This document shows positions 58,057 to 64,000 of a stretch of DNA of 64,000 bases, piece by piece. Every line of letters begins with the position of its first letter. Position 1 is the first letter of the stretch. A program made the translations under genes and the position numbers. The stretch is from Plasmodium brasilianum (lineage: Eukaryota > Apicomplexa > Aconoidasida > Haemosporida > Plasmodiidae): contig NC_090124.1 of the NCBI RefSeq assembly GCF_023973825.1, positions 836,501-900,500 on the forward strand. Reading direction: 5' to 3'. The notes beneath the pieces are model-generated. The model saw nothing but the letters and a program-made list of their open reading frames with translations. It was not told where the DNA came from and did not search any database.

Positions 58057-59181
58057 GCAAGGGGTAAGTATTGAGGGGTGTGTTTATGAACTGGTATGCA
58101 TGATGAACGCAATTGGATGGATAAACGTAGTCATTTTATGGCCCACACCGCACTGCTGTTGTATGTTCCTTCCTTATTTTCACATACATGACAAAACTGT
58201 TTTTTCATTATTATGCTAATGCTCAAGTGGATAATATATTTTTGCTGTCATTGCACATTTTACCTTTTACTACATATTTTTTTTTTTTTTTTTATTTTTA
58301 CATCCTCTTTTTTTATTTTTACTTTAACTTTCTTTTTTTGTACTTTTATTTTTACATCCTCTTTTTTTATTTTTACTTTAACTTTCTTTTTTTGTACTTT
58401 TATTTTTACTTCCTCTTTTATTATTATTTTATTTTTTTTTTTTTTCTATACAACCATTATTCCTCACGTCATTAAGTTGTTCATTACATTTCTCCCATTT
58501 AACCGCAGCTTTTTTAAAATTTTGAAACGATACAAATAATTCGAGTCTTTTTTGTTAATAATGCGGAGGGAGGTCCGAATGGTTCTTCCTTCATTATGTA
58601 GAGTGAGAGGTTTAAGCATGGACATGCAGAAATGCTTGCAGAAACGTGTGTATAGATATGTACGTAAAAATGCACAATCAAGACTGTGCAGATACACATA
58701 TACATACTTATGCGTCGAATCGATTTAACAATTTACCAATTTAATCAATTTTCTAATTTGTGATGCACTAAAAACAAAACGCTAAAGAACAAATGGGACG
58801 CCTCAGCTAAATGTAAAGTAACGGGCGTATACAGATACATATATGTATTGTTTATTTTTCTAAAAAGAGAAAATGTTAGCATGTCTGAATTGTACATGCG
58901 CACACGAACAGAGGTAATCCACAAAAAAAAAAAGCAAAGAAGCAAAGAAACAATGAAGCATTTAAGCAATGAAGCATTTAAGCAATGAAGCACTGATGCA
59001 ATGAAGCACTGATGCAACGAAGCACTGATGCAACGAAGCACTGATGCAATGAAGCACTGAGGCAATGAAGCTCTGAAGCAGAGTAGTGAAAGAAATGAAA
59101 AGAAAATATGTGAAATGGCATTGGAAGAAAATTTTCAAACAATTTAAAATAAACGTTAAAACAAAACGGAACGCAAGACGA
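58057..59181. other. Convergent spacer with two minisatellites
   Basis: The stop at 58056 is followed 10 bp later by a strong donor-like GTAAGT (58064), perhaps a 3' UTR intron. A roughly 57-bp T-rich unit (ACTTTAACTTTCTTTTTTTGT with ACATCCTC) repeats two to three times at 58290-58420. A 15-bp unit GCAATGAAGCACTGA repeats at 58945-59065. No gene is seen. Confidence 0.6.
58945..59068. repeat. 15-bp minisatellite GCAATGAAGCACTGA
   Basis: About eight copies with variation (GCAACGAAGCACTGAT, GCAATGAAGCATTTAA), starting roughly 115 bp beyond the 3' end of the TPR gene. Because the period is a multiple of three, the reverse strand is open as CFIASVL-like repeats. Confidence 0.88.
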
Positions 59182-60036
59182 TCAATGCTGCAACTTCATC
59201 TCTATAAGCTTCTGCGCAAACTTCTTATGATTGAAGTTGTCCGGGTTTATCTGCACAGCCTTATTCTGGAAAGTGATAGCTTCATTTATCCTACCAAGGT
59301 CATCATAACAAGATGCAATTAAAGATAATACTTCCGTATTATTTGGTTCCTTTTTAAGTATTGCTTCAAAATGCGATAGGGCAATATTGCTATCAATATA
59401 TCTATATAGATTACCTAAAGAGAACAAGGTAGGTATATTATTCGGATCCGAGGAAAGAATTAGTTTAAATGTATTTATAGCTTTTTCTGTATCATTCATT
59501 TGTTGATATAAAACTCCTTTTTTATATATATATTCAATTTTGGATGGATTGTAAGAAATAGCCTTGTCATAATAGAATAAAGATTTATCTATAAAATCAT
59601 GTATACAACATAGATCCGCAATTTCATTATACACTGATGCAATTTTTTTATTTATAGTAACGTTTTTATTCTCATCATTGTGATAATTTGATGATGGATA
59701 GTCTGTACATGTTTCTTCATTATTGTTTCCTTTCCAATTAGAATTCACAGAATTATTTTGAACTATTTCTTGCGGCCTTAATTCAAATTCTACAATATTT
59801 TTATATATTTTTGCATTACTGTCTTTCATTTTTTTTAAAATTTTCAATGCTTTCAAATACAAATCTAAGGAGTCATTATAACTACAATTCCGTATCTCTC
59901 TTGCTTTTTTAACAATCAGTTGTATATCACTTTCTTTAAAATATATCTCTTCTTCAGTTTCTAATCTTTCTGAATCGAGTAGTTTCATACTCGCGTAATT
60001 ATAATACTCCATATTTTTGCTGGCAGACCCTCCCAT
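59182..60036 (-). CDS. TPR-repeat protein with N-myristoylation signal
   Basis: 284 aa, single exon, start at 60036. The N-terminus MGGSASKN fits the N-myristoyltransferase consensus (Gly2, Ser6, Lys7), so membrane attachment is likely. There is no palmitoylatable Cys close by. From about residue 130 the protein is helical with tetratricopeptide repeats: ASVYNEIADLCCIHDFIDKS, LFYYDKAISYNPSKIEYIYK, TEKAINTFKLILSSDPNN, ALSHFEAILKKEPNN, and GRINEAITFQNKAVQINPDN. This is at least four units with the typical A8/G8 and P32 positions. It is probably a scaffold or co-chaperone-like adaptor; I recognise no specific orthologue. Residues 100-125 are an Asn-rich loop. Confidence 0.8.
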   Translation of the reverse strand: MGGSASKNMEYYNYASMKLLDSERLETEEEIYFKESDIQLIVKKAREIRNCSYNDSLDLYLKALKILKKMKDSNAKIYKNIVEFELRPQEIVQNNSVNSNWKGNNNEETCTDYPSSNYHNDENKNVTINKKIASVYNEIADLCCIHDFIDKSLFYYDKAISYNPSKIEYIYKKGVLYQQMNDTEKAINTFKLILSSDPNNIPTLFSLGNLYRYIDSNIALSHFEAILKKEPNNTEVLSLIASCYDDLGRINEAITFQNKAVQINPDNFNHKKFAQKLIEMKLQH

Positions 60037-61227
60037 TGTTACCTAATAAAATGCGTTCAAATTGGGCGTTAAAAAAAAAAAAAATAAAAAAAAAAAAATG
60101 GGTCTTAACAAGTCCTTTCCCTTGCCGCCTAGCAGTTCCCTTAACTGTTACTGATACTGTAACTGTTACTCTGTTTGGACGTGTATTCGTGTGCAATGGT
60201 AAGAAAAAACATTCGATTTTGTCTGTTTAAGAATCAAATACGCACTTTTTGGAAAAATATACCTTAATTTTATTATTTTTTTTTATTATTTTTTATTTTT
60301 TTTATTTTTTATTTTTTTTATTTTTTATTTTTTTTATTTTTTTTATTTTTTATTTTTTTCGTTGCTCCTGCTGCTGTATTTTGAGCACTGGAAATATGAG
60401 GAGAAAAATTTTGTAATAATAGACTTGGTTAATTCTTGATATTGAAAAAAAAGAAAAGGGTGATGGTGCAGAGCGGGAAATTTTATTTTACTCTTATTTT
60501 TGTCTTTAATACTGATATTAATACTGATATTAATACTGTTATTAATACTGTTATTAATACTGCTATTTGTTACGCTGTAAAATTAAAATAATAAATATCT
60601 CTTAATGGATAGATAAAAGATAACTACATATGCGCATATATACATATATAAATATGCTAATATATGTGTACATATAAATATGCTAATATATGTATATATA
60701 TATATATATATATATACGAATATATGTACGTATATATTTTTTCACATATGTACGCATTAATTTGCATATTAGTGAAGAGGCTAACAATTTCTTTTAAAAT
60801 TGCGGGGAAAAAAAAATAATATAATACAATGTAATACAACATATAAAATATAATGTAGTATAATACAATATAATATAATGTAATACAATGCAGTATAATA
60901 CAATATATATATATATATATATATAATATGTACCAATTCTTAAATCGAATTACTCTTAAAATGGGTGCACAATTTTCCACGCACAATAAAATTTCGTCAT
61001 ATATCACATGGCATTTGTTTCATATATCCTCTTATATTATTAGCAATGGAAAATGAATAAAAAAATACATGCAAAATAGAACTATACAAATGCGTATTGG
61101 CAGGCACTAATTCCTTAGTGTAAAATAGAATTATTAAATTCGTGCGCATGTGCTTATAATCTTAAATATTCAAAAATGTACGTTCAATGTATGTATTTAT
61201 GTATGCACGCACATACATACGTGCCTT

Positions 61228-61274
<47 letters not shown>

Positions 61275-63464
61275 TCACGCATAAAATATTGTATTTTTTT
61301 TATGCTCTTCCCAGCATACTTTTTTTCTCAAAATTCAAATATGATATTTTTTATTTATATTTGCTATTTTATATTTGCTATTTGATACTTTATATTTGAT
61401 ATTCGATACTTTATATTTGATATATTTTTTTTTTTTGTAGGAAGAACAACGTTGTGCATATATTTGCGCTGTTCATTTTGTGTATAGGACAAAAATAAAA
61501 TACTGAATAAATTGGCCAAACACTTTTCCCCAAAATTATAAATAGGGCATGCAACATACATTTGTGCGAAAGTTCATATATGCATACATACATTTATGTA
61601 TAATATAATATTATATATGTGGGAATGCTTACGTATCATACGTACATGTTCTTGCGCACATATTTGTATGAGTATTTATACATTTGTATCTCTACAGTTA
61701 CATACGCATAGACATACCCATTTACATATTTTAGCAAACATATATAGAGAACATGTACCTCATACTGCAAATGAAAGGAATATATTTTTTGCAAACTTTA
61801 TAAACAGTAATGACATTCTGTTATGCATTTACTAAAAAAAATATGTATGCATTAATTTGTTGGGATATAGCATTATTAATTTTATTTCATCAATTTTTTT
61901 TTTTTTTACTCTCTAATGTGTTAAGCAATGCGTTGTAAGAAGCTAGTACATGAATATTTGTGCAAATACATACATATATGTATACATACATGTGCATATA
62001 TATAATAACCTGAGCCAAATAATTGTACATTCTTTAGTTCAAGTAAATACTATCACAATAAATAAAACAAGCAACACTTGGCTTTAAAAAAGTAAAATCT
62101 TTGTCCTCTTTTTTTTTTTTTTTTTTTCTATTTAAAAAAATATAAAAATAAAATGTTTGAGGTATTTTTTAAAAATATTCACTATCCTTTATATGTAGCA
62201 TTAAAACAACTTGTCATCTTCTCTGTTGCACATAACTTTTGTATGAACGAAAAATTGTTCTTATCTTAATTATGATTATATCCATTCCTTTTAAAACGAA
62301 GAAAAAAGAACAACACATATTCTGTACATTTTTACAATTTTAATTTAAAAAAAGGGATAAAAAAAAAAAAGAAAAGAAAAAATTTTCAGCAGTATGATAT
62401 AGCAAACGTTTGGCATTGCAGTAGATCTTAAGCTTAATTTTTTTTACAGTAACTAAGATGTTTAATAATAACAATGTCTTTATTTCATCAAAAAAAAAAA
62501 AAGAAAAAGAGAAAAAAAGAGAAAAAAAGAAAAAAAAGGAAAAAAAAAGAAAAAAAAAGAAAAAAAATGAATTAAAAAGAAAAAGTTTCTTTTAATTTAA
62601 GAAATTTAATTTTTACAGTTCTACTGTATTTTATAAATCAATACATGAATTTTCTCAATAACATAACATGCGCATTTTTGTCAAAAAGATATGACCATCC
62701 TAATGGTATTTTTTTATGCATTACATGAATATTGGCTATGTATATATATGCTTATGTTCACGTACGCTTATACAGTGCATAATTTAACACGATTACTCTC
62801 TTTTCGTCTTTACGAAATTTGTTCGCGCCATTCATTTATCATTATCTTTTAATTTTCCACTTGTTTGCATTTGTTCTATCATATTTCCTTTCTTTTCTTT
62901 TCACTTCTTTTCTTTTCTTTTTTTTTTTTTTTTTTACAACTGCATTATGTCGTAAAATTAAAAAAACATTTCAAATGCATAGCAACTCTAACTTAAATAT
63001 GGCAAGAGATCTTTTTATTCTTAAATTTTTGAAAAATGAAAATTTGATGAATATTTAAGGAAAGACCTTTTCACCTACTAAAAGAATATTATTAAATAAA
63101 ACCTTTTTCTACATCGCTTTGGTTTCTAATCCCATTTCAGTTATTTCATACTTTTTTTTTCCACCCACTTCAAAACGTGTACGTTTATGCATACGTATAC
63201 ATGTACTTGTGCATGTAAATATAATATGTATGCATATACTATGCGTATTCCAAATTGGGGGAATCCTATTTTTAGTATGCGATTGGTTCATTTTTAACAA
63301 ACACGCTTGGAATTTTTCAGAAAAATGAGCACTTCTGAAAATTGAAAAAAATAAAATATATATTAATTTGTCAGTATATTTTTTTATTATATTTTACTTT
63401 ATTTTACTGTGTTTTGCTTTATTTTTTTTTGTCATATTTTCAAAATATACTAAAAATAACACAG
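60037..63464. other. Gene-poor region with scattered coding-like fragments
   Basis: About 3.4 kb. Contents: an ATTTTTTATTTTTTTT block at 60270-60358, an AATACTGATATT 12-bp array at 60507-60562, (TA)n at 60690-60715, 60903-60924 and 61229-61270, TTTGATATT repeats at 61340-61420, T runs, and an AAAAAAGA array at 62490-62575. Fragments that read like protein but cannot be assembled are 60961-61056 (+), 61437-61495 (+), 61364-61561 (-), 61735-61835 (+), 62970-63058 (+) and 63109-63180 (-). They may be exons of small genes or the upstream exons of the gene at 63465. Confidence 0.4.
60347..60574 (-). CDS. Candidate exon on the minus strand, upstream of the TPR gene
   Basis: On the minus strand, TTTAATTTTACAG ends at 60576. 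From 60574 a frame stays open for 75 codons to a TAA at about 60350. It begins VTNSSINNSINNSIN, from the 12-bp array, then KIKFPALHHHPFLFFQ and YQELTKSIITKFFSSYFQC, and ends in a Lys/Asn tail. There is no Met, so it needs a spliced upstream exon. A 27-codon minus frame near 61010-60935 (VIYDEILLCVENCAPILRV) is one candidate. Internal acceptor-like sites also exist. It could equally be a 5' UTR exon of the TPR gene. Confidence 0.3.
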
Positions 63465-64000
63465 GAATTATTCAAAAGAAGCTGATACTTCTCTAACCGT
63501 TTCAGCTTCAACTATGCTGGAAAAAATGATTGATATCCACAAAGGCAAAATAAAAAAGGAAGAATCAAATGAGCGTAACTGCCATAGTGATACCACACGA
63601 AATGATGCGATTGGCTGTTTGAATAATGCTAATCATGATGATAAAAACGAAGAAGACGTTTTAAGAAAAGGGGGGAAAATGAGTACAGCAAAGGAGAAAA
63701 AAACAAAAAAAAATAAAAAAAACAAGAAAAACAAAAAAAACGAAAAAAACAAAAAAAACGAAAAATACGAGAAAAACGAAAAAAACGAGAAAAACGAAAA
63801 AAACGAAAAAAATAAGAAAAATAAGAAAAATAAGATAAACATTGAAAACATAGAAAAGGAAAAAAACGAAAAAAGCAGAGAAAAACAAAAAGCAGAAAAT
63901 AAAAAAAAGGAGAGTCAAAATAAGAATGAGTTTAAAAAGATTAGAAGGAGTGATAATACAAATAAGCAAGAAACAGATTATACAAAACAACATCAGAACA
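63465..64000 (+). CDS. Lys/Asn-rich protein, 5' part (partial, runs off right edge)
   Basis: An open frame follows an acceptor-like AATAACACAG at 63455-63464. It reads NYSKEADTSLTVSAST, then MLEKMIDIHKGKIKKEESN (an ATG at 63514 is the first Met), an acidic linker, and about 40 residues of NEKNKKNEK-type repeats. It continues charged and open to the window end. The pre-Met segment looks coding, so an upstream exon is likely; 62970-63058 (MHSNSNLNMARDLFILKF) is nearby but ends in a stop without a donor. The family is not recognisable from this part. Poly-Lys/Asn runs of this kind are common in nuclear and nucleolar Plasmodium proteins. Confidence 0.6.

Noticed and set aside
60961..61056. 31-codon plus ORF starting MGAQFST, a myristoylation-like start
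   Set aside because: Too short, no splice continuation, and competing minus-strand readings overlap; resemblance to the MARCKS start is probably chance.

Overview
The window reads as a piece of a Plasmodium nuclear chromosome. The evidence is the very AT-rich sequence, the poly-A/T runs and (TATG)n, (TA)n and minisatellite arrays between genes, short introns with GTA-type donors and T-rich acceptors, Asn/Lys-rich insertions in large proteins, and almost plasmodial-identical adenylosuccinate synthetase and ERD2 proteins. The species is not settled by sequence alone. The base composition and long repeat-filled spacers would suit a human-infecting non-falciparum lineage such as the P. malariae or P. 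ovale type, but this is inference. The gene order from metacaspase to RBM5-like matches, from memory, a block of P. falciparum chromosome 13 (around PF3D7_1353xxx to 1354xxx); I could not check this.

Layout, left to right: 3' end of a metacaspase (+); a spacer with candidate micro-ORFs; a three-exon ribosome-biogenesis uL30/Rlp7-like gene (+); adenylosuccinate synthetase (-, 2 exons); V-ATPase c'' proteolipid (+, 5 exons); SPB1 rRNA methyltransferase (+, 2 exons); a SAC phosphoinositide phosphatase (+); a repeat-rich unknown protein (+); a large Asn-rich protein ending in a V-ATPase subunit G-like coiled coil (+); two 20S proteasome alpha genes arranged head to head (alpha-7 type on -, 4 exons; alpha-4 type on +, 2 exons); a ROMO1/MGR2-like inner-membrane protein (-); a probable small multi-exon gene (+); the KDEL/HDEL receptor ERD2 (+, 3 exons); TFIIH subunit TFB4/p34 (-); an RBM5/RBM10-like splicing regulator (-); a very large protein that looks like an ABHD1/3-type alpha/beta hydrolase with its catalytic residues lost and large low-complexity insertions (+, interrupted by a poly-A frameshift); a TPR protein with a myristoylation signal (-); a gene-poor 3.4 kb; and the beginning of a Lys/Asn-rich protein running off the right edge (+).

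The known genes are housekeeping: purine synthesis, ribosome assembly (Rlp7-like and SPB1 both act on pre-60S particles), proton pumping, lipid signalling, proteolysis, ER retrieval, transcription/repair and splicing. Their proximity is a syntenic neighbourhood and not an operon. There are no mobile elements, CRISPR arrays, tRNA or rRNA genes that I can see. The less ordinary content is: the possible second V-ATPase G-type subunit; the degenerate ABHD-like giant; the divergent proteasome pair; a 150-bp uninterrupted alternating purine-pyrimidine tract; a 7-bp repeat array just upstream of the SAC start codon; and several short, spliced coding-looking segments.
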